DNA of 64,000 nucleotides from an uncultured Paraburkholderia sp. GTDB taxonomy: Bacteria; Pseudomonadota; Gammaproteobacteria; Burkholderiales; Burkholderiaceae. The notes under the pieces were generated by a model, which saw nothing but the letters and a program-made list of their open reading frames with translations, was not told the origin of the DNA and searched no databases. The stretch lies in the NCBI GenBank assembly GCA_940746715.1, contig CALNWN010000010.1:62001-126000 (forward strand), given 5' to 3'. This document shows positions 28,925 through 39,325 of the stretch, piece by piece. Numbering within the stretch: position 1 is the first letter of the stretch; each line of letters begins with the position of its first letter. Position numbers and translations under genes: made by a program.

Positions 28925-30097
28925 CTACACCACGTTCTTTTCCACAATAGGACGGTTTTCCAGCACGCGCTCCCAACTCAATGACGAGAGATCGAGCGAC
29001 ATATAGCGTCCGTTCAGAATAAGCTCGCTTACGCCGCGCCCGGTCGCCGGACCTTGCTGAAGGCCGTGCCCGCTATAACCGTTCGCAAACACGCAGTTAT
29101 CGATCTGCGGGTGATAGCCGATGATCGCATTGTGGTCGAACACGTTGTACTCGTAGTACCCCGACCAGCAGTTCTCGACGCGCAGCGCCTCGAATTCCGG
29201 CACGCGGTGAGCAAGCGTCGGCCAGATGACGTCGTCGAAAAGAGCGTGGTCCACTTCGTCGAGCGGCAGGTCGTCAGGATCGTTGTCCGCGCTCGGCGAT
29301 GTGCCGCAAATATAGGTCTTTCCTTCAGGGCGAAAGTACACGCCGGTCGGATCGATCAGGAGCGGACAAGCCTCGAGGCGAGCCGGCGACGACACATTGA
29401 AAATGCTGCGGCGGCGGGCAAACACCGGAATGTCGATGTCCATCATCGCAGCGATCTTGCGCGCCCAGGCACCGGCGGCGTTCACCACCGTATCGCAGGC
29501 ATAGCGCTCGCCGTTGCCGGCGATCACGTGCGTGACCTTGCGGCCTTCGCGAACCACGCCGGTTACGTCGGCCGCCAGATAGCGCGCGCCGAGCGACTGC
29601 GCCTTCTTGCGAAGCGCCTGCACGAGCCCATAGCCGTCGAACCAACCTTCGCCGCTTTCCCCGAATGCGCCGGACACGAGGTCCTCCACATTCAGCCACG
29701 GGAATTTCGCCTTCAGCGCCTGTTGATTCATCAGATCGATGTGCGCGCCGAGACTCTTCTGCAACGCGTGGTTCTCGCGCAGCGTTGCGTCGCCGGCGGG
29801 CGTGGCGAGAAAGAGGTAACCCCCTTCGTGCAGATCGATTGACGGCTTGTTGCCGTCCACCTCGAGCAGCTCGCCGATATGACGCAGGAATTCGATACCG
29901 TACAGCGACATCTGAATCGACAGCGGCGTAGAAAACTGCTGCCGGATGGAGGCGGCCGATAACGCCGACGACGACTTCGCATAACTCGGATCGCGCTCGA
30001 TCACGGTCACGGAAACCGTCGGGTCGGAAGCCCGCAAGAAGTAAGCGATAGAACTGCCGATCACACCGCCGCCAACAATAACGACTTGAGAACTCAC
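28925..30097 (-). CDS. FAD-dependent oxidoreductase (DAO family), candidate L-pipecolate oxidase
   Basis: A 390-aa flavoenzyme. The N-terminal FAD-binding motif is VVIVGGGVIGSSIAYFLRAS, followed by RQQFSTPLSIQMSLYGIEF, NAAGAWARKIAAM and the C-terminal NGYSGHGLQQGPATGRGVSE. The GTG at 30097 was chosen because TCTGGAG precedes it and the dinucleotide fold begins at once. Beside an AmaB-type dehydrogenase it may oxidise pipecolate (AmaA role) to piperideine-6-carboxylate. The substrate is inferred from context only. Intact. Confidence 0.85.
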   Translation of the reverse strand: MSSQVVIVGGGVIGSSIAYFLRASDPTVSVTVIERDPSYAKSSSALSAASIRQQFSTPLSIQMSLYGIEFLRHIGELLEVDGNKPSIDLHEGGYLFLATPAGDATLRENHALQKSLGAHIDLMNQQALKAKFPWLNVEDLVSGAFGESGEGWFDGYGLVQALRKKAQSLGARYLAADVTGVVREGRKVTHVIAGNGERYACDTVVNAAGAWARKIAAMMDIDIPVFARRRSIFNVSSPARLEACPLLIDPTGVYFRPEGKTYICGTSPSADNDPDDLPLDEVDHALFDDVIWPTLAHRVPEFEALRVENCWSGYYEYNVFDHNAIIGYHPQIDNCVFANGYSGHGLQQGPATGRGVSELILNGRYMSLDLSSLSWERVLENRPIVEKNVV

Positions 30098-30121
30098 GAC
30101 TTGCTCCAGATTGCACGCCTT

Positions 30122-30149
30122 AAAAAAACGGCCGTCTTGCAACGGCCGT
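30122..30149 (-). terminator. Rho-independent terminator after amaB
   Basis: On the minus strand, ACGGCCGT-N6-ACGGCCGT is followed by seven T. It lies 20 bp beyond the amaB stop and just before the DAO-family gene, so the two may be separately controlled or attenuated. Confidence 0.85.
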
Positions 30150-30169
30150 GGATACGCAGCGCAATACGC

Positions 30170-31669
30170 TTAACCGATGTTGAAATCGATGCCCTGTGCA
30201 AGCGGCAGAGCCGACGAATAGTTGACCGTGTTGGTCGCGCGGCGCATATAGGCCTTCCACGAATCCGAGCCGGATTCGCGCCCGCCGCCGGTTTCCTTTT
30301 CGCCGCCGAACGCGCCGCCGATCTCGGCGCCGCTCGGTCCGATGTTCACGTTCGCGATGCCGCAGTCGCTGCCCGATGCCGAGAGGAATCGCTCCGCTTC
30401 ACGGAGGTCCGTGGTGAACACGCACGACGAGAGGCCGTGAACGGCGGCGTTGTTGCCGTTGATCGCGTCGTTGAAGTCGCCGTACTTCAGCACGTAAAGG
30501 ATCGGCGCGAAGGTTTCCTTCAGCACGACGGGCGTCTGCGAGGGCATTTCGACGATGGTCGGGCGCACATAAAACGCCTTCTCGTTGCCCGCGACCGTGT
30601 GGCGCTCACCGCCGAACACCTTGCCGCCTTCGCTCTTTGCCTGCTCGAGCGCAGCCTGCATGCGGTTGAACGACTGCTCGTCGATCAACGGTCCCATCAG
30701 CACGCCCTGCTCGAGCGGATTGCCGATCACGACCTTGCTGTACAGCGTCTTCAAACGCTCGACGGCCTTGTTGTAGACGCTTTCGTGCACGAACAGGCGG
30801 CGCAGCGTCGTGCAGCGCTGACCCGCCGTGCCGACCGCCGAAAACACGATGCCGCGCAGCGCCAGTTCCAGATCCGCCCTGCCGGAGACGATGCCCGCGT
30901 TATTGCCGCCGAGTTCGAGAATCGAGCGGCCAAAGCGGCGCGCCACTTCCACGCCGACCGTGCGGCCCATTTCCGTGCTGCCCGTCGCGCTCACGATGTT
31001 GGAGCGCGGATCGGCAACCAGCTTCGCGCCGATGTCGCGGCCACCGTTGACGACGCACGTCAGGCCCGCCGGCGCGTCGCCGAATTCCTTCAACGCGTCT
31101 TGCAGAATCTTGTCGACGGCGAGCGCGGTGAGCGGCGTCTTTTCCGACGGCTTCCAGATCACCGCATTGCCGCACACGAGCGCAAGCGCCGCATTCCACG
31201 ACCACACGGCCGCCGGAAAGTTGAACGCCGAGATGACCGTGCACACGCCCATGGGGTGCCACGTCTCGGCCATGCGATGGCCGGGGCGCTCCGACGCAAT
31301 GGTCAGACCGTAAAGCTGCCGCGACAGACCGACCGCGAAGTCGCAGATGTCGATCATTTCCTGCACTTCGCCGAGGCCTTCCTGAAGAATCTTGCCGGTC
31401 TCGAGCGTGATGATGCTGCCAAGCGTGTGCTTCTGCTCGCGCAGCTTGTTGCCGAGCAGGCGCACCAACTCCCCGCGGCGCGGCGCCGGCACGTTGCGCC
31501 AGCTCGCGTAAGCCTGCTGCGCGTTGGCGAGCGCGGCGTCGACGTCGGCGACCGTCTTGCTCGCGACGCGGCCGATGAGTTCGCCGTTGATCGGCGAGTG
31601 AACGGCGATGTCGCCCGCTTCTGCGAGGTGAGAAATGCCGAGTTCGGAGAGAATGGTCGATGCTTTCAC
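30170..31669 (-). CDS. amaB: Aldehyde dehydrogenase ALDH7 type (L-piperidine-6-carboxylate / aminoadipate semialdehyde dehydrogenase)
   Basis: A 499-aa NAD-dependent dehydrogenase oxidising aminoadipate semialdehyde to 2-aminoadipate in lysine/pipecolate breakdown. ALDH7-typical motifs: VISAFNFPAAVWSWNAALAL, SATGSTEMGRTVG, the catalytic Glu in ILELGGNNAGIVS and the nucleophile Cys in GTAGQRCTTLRRL. The GTG at 31669 has AGAGGT upstream. Intact. It heads the run of minus-strand lysine genes and has its own terminator. Confidence 0.88.
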   Translation of the reverse strand: MKASTILSELGISHLAEAGDIAVHSPINGELIGRVASKTVADVDAALANAQQAYASWRNVPAPRRGELVRLLGNKLREQKHTLGSIITLETGKILQEGLGEVQEMIDICDFAVGLSRQLYGLTIASERPGHRMAETWHPMGVCTVISAFNFPAAVWSWNAALALVCGNAVIWKPSEKTPLTALAVDKILQDALKEFGDAPAGLTCVVNGGRDIGAKLVADPRSNIVSATGSTEMGRTVGVEVARRFGRSILELGGNNAGIVSGRADLELALRGIVFSAVGTAGQRCTTLRRLFVHESVYNKAVERLKTLYSKVVIGNPLEQGVLMGPLIDEQSFNRMQAALEQAKSEGGKVFGGERHTVAGNEKAFYVRPTIVEMPSQTPVVLKETFAPILYVLKYGDFNDAINGNNAAVHGLSSCVFTTDLREAERFLSASGSDCGIANVNIGPSGAEIGGAFGGEKETGGGRESGSDSWKAYMRRATNTVNYSSALPLAQGIDFNIG

Positions 31670-31830
31670 GATTGAGACCTCTTTGAATTTCCAATACGAA
31701 ATTTTGGTACGTTCGGAAACTATACACGCCCAGGTTTTCGGCGGCAATATCAACTGCGTGGCCTTGACTGGCTGGGACGCAAGGCGTGATTTCTGATCGG
31801 AAATGACGGCTTGCGGTTTGCCTTGGTGGA

Positions 31831-33000
31831 TTAGTCGGACGTTTTTGTCGTCACCGGCGTCCACGCGACGTTCTTCACCTGATATAGGGTAGAACTCGGG
31901 TTCTTGAGGTCGCCAGTCTGGGTAAACGCGATTTTGCCGGTAATGCCGTCGTAATTCGTCGACTTGAGCGTGCCATTGAAGTCCGCCGGCTTGACGGAAT
32001 TGGCCATCTGCATCGCCTTGATCGCGACCCACGCTGCATCATAGGCAAACGGTGCGTACGCCAGCATGTCCGCGCCGAATTTCTGCTTGAAGCGGGTTTC
32101 GAACAGCTTGCCCTTCGGCAGGGTGCTGAGCGGCTGGCCGTATTCCCACACCGCAGAGCCGTCCGCCGCGTCGCCCGCCAGCTTGATGAAGTTCGCGTCC
32201 ATCACGCCGCCGCCTGCCAGAAACTGCGCTTTGATCCCCAACTGACGCATGCGCTTGACGAGCATCGCGGCCTGCGCGTCCAGACCGCCGAAAAACACGA
32301 GGTCGGCGTTGACGCTCTTGATATGCGTGAGTTGCGCGCTGAAATCCACGGCCTTGTCGTTCGTGAACTCGCGCGCGACGATGGTTCCGCCGCTCGCTTT
32401 CACCGCCTTTTCGAACTCGTCCGCTTCGCCCTGCCCGAATGCCGTGCGGTCGTCGATGATCGCAATGCGCCTCGCCTTCGTCACCGTGGCCGCGTAGTTG
32501 CCTGCATTGCCGGCATTTTGCGTATCCGTCGCGATCACCCGGTACACACTGCTCAGCCCGCCTTGCGTGATGGACGGATTAGTCGCCGACGGCGTGATCA
32601 TCGGCACGCCCGCCTTCGCGTAGATTTGCGACGCCGGCAGCGTCGTGCCCGAGTTGAAGTGGCCGACCACCACCGCGACGTTTTCGTCGACGAGCTGCTG
32701 CGCCGCCTGCACGCCGATGCGCGGATCGCTCTGCTCGTCCTGCGACCTGACGACGAACCTGACCGCCTTGCCGCCGATCACCGGATGCTCCGCGTTGGCT
32801 TCATCGACGGCCATGCGCACGCCGTTCTCGATGTCCTTGCCATACGCCGCGCCGCCGCCCGTGAGTGGGCCCGCTACACCGATCCTGACGACCACTTCCT
32901 CGGCATGGGCCACGCCAGCCGCGAGCATCGACGACATGACGGCCACGTTGGCAAAAGCAGCGAGAACGGCGCGGCGGGAAGTGCGAAGACGCAAAACCAT
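31831..33000 (-). CDS. Branched-chain amino acid-type ABC transporter periplasmic binding protein
   Basis: A 389-aa protein: signal peptide (RRAVLAAFANVAVMSSMLAA...AHA), then IGVAGPLTGGGAAYGKDIEN, VVGHFNSGTTLPASQIYAKA and FGQGEADEFEKAVKASGGT, the two lobes of a LivK-type receptor. The start at 33000 has AGAGGACT upstream. Permease and ATPase genes are not adjacent. The surrounding lysine genes suggest lysine, pipecolate or a related ligand. Intact. Confidence 0.87.
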   Translation of the reverse strand: MVLRLRTSRRAVLAAFANVAVMSSMLAAGVAHAEEVVVRIGVAGPLTGGGAAYGKDIENGVRMAVDEANAEHPVIGGKAVRFVVRSQDEQSDPRIGVQAAQQLVDENVAVVVGHFNSGTTLPASQIYAKAGVPMITPSATNPSITQGGLSSVYRVIATDTQNAGNAGNYAATVTKARRIAIIDDRTAFGQGEADEFEKAVKASGGTIVAREFTNDKAVDFSAQLTHIKSVNADLVFFGGLDAQAAMLVKRMRQLGIKAQFLAGGGVMDANFIKLAGDAADGSAVWEYGQPLSTLPKGKLFETRFKQKFGADMLAYAPFAYDAAWVAIKAMQMANSVKPADFNGTLKSTNYDGITGKIAFTQTGDLKNPSSTLYQVKNVAWTPVTTKTSD

Positions 33001-33152
33001 GGGAAAGTCCTCTGATAGGTTGTCGGTACACGAGGCGCCCGGTCGTCGCGAAGGACGCCGGCGCGGTTATTCATCTCCCCCTAGAATGATGACGTGTGCA
33101 TCAGCCACGACGAAGACGTGCGGCGATTGTGTGTAGCCAATACCCGCACATC

Positions 33153-33194
33153 AAACGCTATCTATGCACGACCTGATGAGCTTTATTCATCAAG
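33153..33194 (-). repeat. Regulatory-type repeat, copy B
   Basis: Partner of the repeat at 28799-28840 (32 of 42 identical; exact core TATCTATGCAC). It overlaps the last codons of the dehydrogenase gene ending at 33183 and lies 153-194 bp upstream of the binding-protein start at 33000, in the same orientation as copy A relative to its gene. Confidence 0.5.
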
Positions 33195-36114
33195 CGCCAT
33201 CGCAGAGGGCTTTTGCGCGGCGCGCGGCGAAGCGGTTTTGCCGAGCGCCTGCATGGCCAGCTGCGCGATATGCAGCGACTGCCTCGCGGCTCCTTGCTGG
33301 ATCTGCTCGCGGCAGCTGAAACCGTTGGTCACGACAATCGCCTCGGAAGGCGCTTGCCGCACGAGCGGCAAGAGCTTGTCTTCGGCGATTTTCATCGACA
33401 GTTCGTAGTGGTCTGCATTGAAACCGAATGAGCCGGCCATGCCGCAACAGCCGGTATCGAGCAGCGTCCAGCTCACGCCGAGCTTGTCGAGCAGAGCCGT
33501 GTCGCCCTTCATGCCGAAGATCGACTTCTGATGACAATGCCCATGCACGACGACGCTTGCATCGAGCTGCGGCCATTCGAAATCTGCGCGCGCAACGAAA
33601 TCGGAGAACAGGAAGGTCTGGTCCGAGAGCTTCTTCGCTATGGGATCGTCGGGAAGCTGCTTGAGCAGTTCGTCCTTGAAGACCGACAGGCATCCCGGTT
33701 CGAGTCCGACGACCGGTACGCCCGCGCGAATCTCGTCGGCGAGTTCGTTCACCGCGCTGCGCAGCAAGGCGCGCGCTTCGTCCAGCAACCCGTAGTCGTA
33801 CAACGGACGCCCGCAGCAAAGGCGTTTGCGCGGCAATACCACCTGATAGCCGATGCGCGTCAGCACGTCGAACGCGGCCGTCGCAATCTCGGGCGAAAAG
33901 TGGTCGTTGAACGTATCGACCCACAAAATGACCTTGCGCGAAGGCTGACTGGCAGTCGCGGCTTTTGCGCTAACCCGGCGCTTCGACATCGCGCGGAACG
34001 TGCGCGGCGCAAACATCGGCAGGTGCCGCTCGGGCGCGACGCCCGCGACCCACTTGCTGATAGGCGCGAACGGTTTCGCAGAGGTCATGAAATTGGTCAC
34101 GCGCGCGAAGCGGCCCATGAACATCGCCTGACGCGGCCGACTGTGCCGCTCGTAGTAATGCGACAGGAATTCGACCTTGTACGAGGCCATGTCGGTATGC
34201 GTCGGACAATCGGATTTGCAGCCCTTGCACGCGAGGCACGCGTCGAGCGCCTCCTTGACTTCGACGCTGTTCCAGCCGTCCTTAATGACTTCGCCCTGCA
34301 GCATTTCCCAGAACAGATGCGCGCGCCCGCGCGTCGAAAACTTTTCCTCGCGTGTTGCGCGAAAGCTGGGGCACATCTTGCCGCCATCGAGCGAACGGCA
34401 CTTGCCCATGCCGATGCAGCGTTCCACCGCGCGCTGCATGCCGTCGCTCTCGAGGCTCGCGAACGTGAGCTTCGTAGTGAGCGTGACCGGCTTGTAGGCG
34501 GGTCCCATGCGGAGGTTTTCATCGGCACGATACGCATGAACCACCTTGCCGGGATTCATGCGGTTCAGCGGATCCCAGATCGCCTTGAACTCCTCCATCG
34601 CCCGCATGATTTCCTGCCCATAATGATGGGTAGGAACTCGGCTTTGGCCTGGCCATCGCCATGTTCGCCCGACAAAGAGCCGCCGAAATCGACCACGAGT
34701 TGCGCCGCCTCGCGCAAAAAGCTTCGCCATTTGCCGACGCCTTCGGCGCTCCGCACATCGAAGGTGATGCGCGCGTGCACGCAGCCGTCGCCGAAATGGC
34801 CGTACAGGCAGGTCTCGTAGCCGAAGCGGTCCACGAGCGCCTGAAACTGGCGCAGATAATCGCCGAGGCGCAGCGGATCGACTGCCGCGTCTTCCCAGCC
34901 GACCATCGGATCGGGCTTTGACGGATCGACCGACAGCGCAACCGCCGAGGCACCCGTTTCGCGAATCGACCAGATCTTCTGCTGCTTCTGCTTGTCTTCG
35001 ACGACAAACCCGCTGATGCCCGCGCCCGCCGCGCCCGACCTGAAGTACACCTCGGCTTCATGCGCTTGCGTGAGCGCCTCGGCAACCGTGTCGGCGCCGA
35101 ATTCAAGCACGACCCATGCGTCGCCGTCCGGCAGCAGCGCGATCTCGTCGCGCTTCAAACCGCGCGCCTGCAGGCCGCGAATGATCGCGCGGTCGAAGGC
35201 CTTCAATGGCGATCGGCGAAAAACGGTTGAAGTGAGGGACGGCATCCGCGGCGGTGTAAATGTCGCTGAAACCGAGCACGAGCAACACGCGGCACGCCGG
35301 GCTGTGCACGAGGCGCACCTTGGCCTGCAGCGTGACCGCGCAGGTTCCTTCAGTGCCGACGAGCGCACGCGCGACGTTAAAGCCGTTTTCCGGCAGCAAC
35401 TGATCGAGATTGAACCCGGACACGCGGCGCCTGATTTGTGGAAACTCGCGGCGTAGCGGTCGCGCAAGTCGCGCAACTTCGCGTAGATCTCGCCCTTGCG
35501 TCCGCCCCGCGCGATGATCTGTTCCAGCTCCGCGTCCCCGGTCGGTCCGACCCAGAAGCGTGTGCCGTCATACGTGGCGATTTCCAGCGCCTCGATGTTC
35601 TCGACCGTCTTGCCGCCCATCACCGAGTGCGCGCCGCACGAGTTGTTCGCGATCATGCTGCCGAGCGTGCAACGGCTGTGGGTGGCGGGGTCGGGCGCAA
35701 ACGTCAGGCCGTGCGCTTCGGCCGCATCGCGCAGCGTGTCGCAGATCACGCCCGGCTGGACGATAGCGGTTCTGTTCAGCGGATCAACGCCGACGACACG
35801 ATTCACATACTTGCTCGCGTCCGCCACCACCGCGACGTTCACGCACTGCCCGTTTTGCGAGGTACCGCCGCCTCGCGTCAGAAACGGCACGTCGTTGCGG
35901 CGGCACACTTCGAGTGCTGCAACGAGATCGTCCACGTCCGCGGGCAGGACGACGCCCAATGGAATCTGCCGATAGTTCGATGCATCCGATGCGTACAAAG
36001 CCTTCGATCCCGCATCGAAGCGAACCTCGCCCCGCAGCGCGGCGCGCAAATCGGTCTCGACCTGTTGCAGCAGCCGTGCGCTTGCCTCGAAAGGCGCGGC
36101 TCGTTTCGCTGCAT
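33183..36114 (-). pseudogene. FAD-linked / Fe-S D-2-hydroxyacid (probable D-2-hydroxyglutarate) dehydrogenase, frameshifted
   Basis: Large fused flavoprotein of ~970 aa: FAD-binding type 4 domain (PFLTRGGGTSQNGQCVNVAV, SMIANNSCGAHSVMGGKT), FAD-oxidase C-domain (HGDGQAKAEFLPIIM), ferredoxin-like cysteines (CIGMGKCRSLDGGKMCP, CLACKGCKSDCP) and two CCG boxes (LCCGRPLYD, DTGCCGMAGSFGF). Frameshifts are seen near 35452, 35205 (extra C in GGCC) and 34617, and the ATG at 36114 is out of phase with the body. Downstream of HglS it would oxidise D-2-hydroxyglutarate to 2-oxoglutarate. The four single-base events may be partly sequencing errors. Confidence 0.82.
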
Positions 36115-36158
36115 GTTCTCACGCTTCGCTCACCGCTTTTCTCCCGGCGTCTTTAGCA

Positions 36159-37187
36159 CTATTGCGCCGCGTTCGCGGTCATTTTGAAAATGCCTTGCGC
36201 GTTGCCGGCGTCGAAACGCAGGTCGGTGACCCAGCTGCGCGACGCCTGATCGAACGTGCGCTTGCGCGTAATGAACTCATAGAACGAGCCCGGAACATGG
36301 CGCGTGACGAGCTTGCCGCCCGCCGAACGGAATTGCCGCTCGACGGTATCCGCGCGATACGCCGTCTGAAACACGCGGCCCGAGCGCGAACGCTCGACTT
36401 CAGGCTTCATCGGCCGGCCCTTGCTCTTTTCTTCGTCGGACAGCGTGAAGACGTCTTCCACGCGGTCTGTCGCGTGATTGAACGCGTTGCCCTCGGTCGA
36501 AATCCATGCCATTTCCGCGGATTCGCGCAACAGCACGTCGTAATCCGCTTCGCTCGGCACGTCGTGCTGACGCGCGAATGCGCCGACAATCGCGGGCAAC
36601 AGCTGATGAGCGGCGTCGATAGACAGCGAGCCTTCGCGCTCCAGTTCCCACAGCTGCGAAACGGCGAGCGGCGTCAACGGGTCTTTCGAAGAACTCACCA
36701 CATTCGTCACCGCCTGCTGGAACTCGGTAGAAAAGCGCTCGGGATGCAGCTCGCTCACGAAGAACTGTGCGATTTCGTCGGGCGCATCTTCATGCGCGTA
36801 CGCGCGGCCGGTCATGCCCAGCTTGTCGAGCGGATAGCGGCCGTTCAGCCTGAATCCGAGCGGCCGGAGAATGCGGGTGAACGCCACCTCACCCGGAGGC
36901 AACGCGCCGTTGTGCGCCCAACGCACGGTGCGCAACGCGCCGTGATCGAAGTAGACCGAGCCGCCGTTCGCAATTGCCTCGGTCGTGTAAGCGCGCCCAT
37001 TCGGCGAACGCTCCAGCAGATCTTCGAACAACGCCATGTTCATGGCCTAGGCGAGTTCGGCATGCGTGACGGTGCCGTCTTCCCAGTCTTGCAGCGCCGT
37101 GGGGAATTTCAACGTCGAGAACAGCGACTCGGTTTTTGCCGGACCGAGCAGCTTCAATAACAGGCGTTCAACGTTCGAATTGCGCAT
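36159..37187 (-). pseudogene. hglS: 2-oxoadipate dioxygenase/decarboxylase HglS (DUF1338), internal TAG
   Basis: HglS converts 2-oxoadipate to D-2-hydroxyglutarate, using Fe(II). From ATG 37187 (MRNSNVERLLLKLLG) the frame is open except for TAG at 37047-37049, where relatives carry Gln (ELA-Q-AMNMALFED); a CAG-to-TAG change explains it. Metal-ligand segments are present: YFDHGALRTVRW, GNAFNHATDRV and PGSFYEFITRK. Translation restart at ATG 37043 would lose 48 residues. It is next to the D-2-hydroxyacid dehydrogenase and divergent from a LysR gene. Confidence 0.87.
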
Positions 37188-37340
37188 TTGCTTTTCTCTC
37201 GCGGCACCGCGCCGCAACGGGAGTGTTCATCTGACGGACCGCCCCAAGGCAGCCAACCTTACGTGGACCGCATTATTCAAACTGTTGCGCGGTGCGTAAA
37301 GCGAGATTAAATTGTTACTTGATGATTTTTCGGAACTAAC

Positions 37341-38244
37341 ATGCGCAAGTTCAAGATTCCCAACATGAGTGCGCTGCTCGCTTTCGAAGCCGCCGCGCAG
37401 CACGAAAGTTTCACTCATGCGGCCAAAGAGCTGTTTTTGACGGAGAGCGCCATTTCGCGGCAGATCGCCACGCTGGAGTCGAATCTGGGCGTGCGTCTTT
37501 TCGTTCGCTCGAAACAGCGCGTGATGCTGACTCGCGCCGGGCATCTGTACGGCACGCAGGTGCGCCGCGCACTCGAAAATCTGGATCGCGACACGCTGTC
37601 CATCATCGCGCACGGCAGCGGCGGCGGCTATCTCGAACTCGCCGTGCTGCCCACCTTCGCGTCGCAATGGTTGATTCCGCGAATGAAGGACTTCAACGAC
37701 CGCAACCCGGATGTCCGGATCAACATAGGCATTCGCACGGACCTGTTCTCATTCGAGGAATCGCATTTCGAAGCCGCCATTCACTATGGCAAACCGACGT
37801 GGCCGGGCACGTCCTCCGACTATCTGTTCGGCGAGGAAGTGGTGCCCGTGTGCTCGCCGTCGCTGCTTGCCAGGCCGATCAGAAAGCCCCACGAATTGCT
37901 GAATTACCCGCTGCTTCATTCGACGACGCGCCCCGACGCCTGGTCCCGCTGGTTCTCGAATGTCGGCGTGGAAGACAACGTGACCATGCAGGGCGTGCGC
38001 TACGAACTGCACTCCATGTTGATCAGCGCTGCCGCGGCAGCGCTTGGCATTGCGCTCGTGCCCAAGTTTTTCGGACGAACAACTCGCGCAGCTGGGTCTC
38101 GTGATTCCGTTCGCCGCCACCGCCGTCGAAGAATCCGCCTACTACCTCGTCTATCCAACCGAGCTGAGCCACGGCAAACCGCTGAAACTGTTCAGGTCAT
38201 GGTTGCTGGACGAAGCCGCCGCGTATAACGCGCGCACGCACTGA
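37341..38244 (+). pseudogene. LysR-family regulator divergent from hglS, 3' frameshift
   Basis: GcvA-like LysR protein: HTH (MSALLAFEAAAQHESFTHAA, TESAISRQIATLESNLGVRL) and effector domain (AVLPTFASQWLIPRMKDF). Near 38072 an extra T in TTTTT shifts the frame between VPKF and SDEQLAQLGLVIPFAA. The authentic C-terminus (LLDEAAAYNARTH, stop 38242-38244) is in the new frame. Its position 153 bp from hglS suggests it controlled lysine/2-oxoadipate catabolism. Confidence 0.83.
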
Positions 38245-38267
38245 CTCCAACCCGCGCACCGCGACGC

Positions 38268-39227
38268 TCAAACCGGCGCGCGAGTACGCACCCGCTCGGC
38301 CGATGCCAGCATCGGTTCGGCCTTCTGCAACTCCGCGCGCATTTCGTCGACGAGCCATTGCGCCACCTCTCGCGTGGCGCGCGAGGGCTCGCGCGTGCGG
38401 CACTCCAGCACATAGTTGCAGCCCGTCTCGACGATCGGTCGCGACGCCGGAACCACCGTGCCGGCATTGAGCGGCGCGGCGACCGCCAGCAGCCAGCCGA
38501 GCATCACGCCATGGCCGAGCATCGCCGCCTGCAACGCGAGGCCCGGATCCGAGTAGCTGACATGTTTCGCCGACGCGCGATTGCCGATTGCCGTGACCGC
38601 GAAATAGTCGGTCCAGCTATGCGTGGTCGGCTCGAGGTGAATGAGCGTGTGATCGTGCGCGCTGTCATCTGTCGGATGCGGCGCGTCGAGCGAACCGTGA
38701 TCGGCGAGATAGCCCGGGCTGCACACGGCGATGATGACCTCGGGGCAAAAACACAGCGCGTCCTCCGCGGAACCCGGCTTGTGCAGGCGGATGCCCAGAT
38801 CGGCGCCGTCGAGCGGGCCGTAGAGCCGGCTCGCCATCACCTGCAAGCGCAGGTTGACTGACGGAAATGCCGCCTGAAAGCGCGGATGGCGCGGCAGCAG
38901 CCACTGCGCAGCAAAGCCGCTCGACACGGAAAGCGTGACCGTCTCGTTCTCCTCTCGACGGCTTTTGAGTTCGCTGATGGTGTCGCTCACAAGCCCGAAG
39001 CCAGAGGCCACCGCGGCTTGCAGCTTTGCGCCCTCGTCGGTGAGCGCGAGCCCTGCTTTCGTGCGCGCGAACAGCCTGAAGCCGAGCGCATCTTCGAGGC
39101 GCGCCACCATGCGGCTCACCGCCACGGGCGTGACATTCAGTTCGAGCGCCGCGCGCGTGAGGCTCAGGTGCTGCGCGGCGGATTCAAAAACGTGCAGCGC
39201 CTGAAGAGAGGGAAGTCGAAGTGCCAT
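38268..39227 (-). CDS. LysR-family transcriptional regulator (GcvA-like)
   Basis: A 319-aa intact LysR protein: HTH (LQALHVFESAAQHLSLTRAA, TPVAVSRMVARLEDALGFRL), then a GcvA-like co-inducer domain (LSVSSGFAAQWLLPRHPRFQ, GPLDGADLGIRLH). It is divergent from the flavin oxidoreductase gene at 39326 with 98 bp between starts, so it probably controls that gene. No ribosome site is evident at 39227. Confidence 0.87.
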   Translation of the reverse strand: MALRLPSLQALHVFESAAQHLSLTRAALELNVTPVAVSRMVARLEDALGFRLFARTKAGLALTDEGAKLQAAVASGFGLVSDTISELKSRREENETVTLSVSSGFAAQWLLPRHPRFQAAFPSVNLRLQVMASRLYGPLDGADLGIRLHKPGSAEDALCFCPEVIIAVCSPGYLADHGSLDAPHPTDDSAHDHTLIHLEPTTHSWTDYFAVTAIGNRASAKHVSYSDPGLALQAAMLGHGVMLGWLLAVAAPLNAGTVVPASRPIVETGCNYVLECRTREPSRATREVAQWLVDEMRAELQKAEPMLASAERVRTRAPV

Positions 39228-39325
39228 CGGCTAACACCATGTAATTCGCGTTGACGAAGATGTAAATTGACGCGCCGTGAGGCCAACCCTACTTTTGTCG
39301 GCAGATCCATTCACAGAGTCCCGAC

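Noticed and set aside
30086..31675. Plus-strand open frame of ~530 codons opposite amaB
   Set aside because: It has shadow composition; the minus strand encodes a complete ALDH with catalytic motifs and a terminator.
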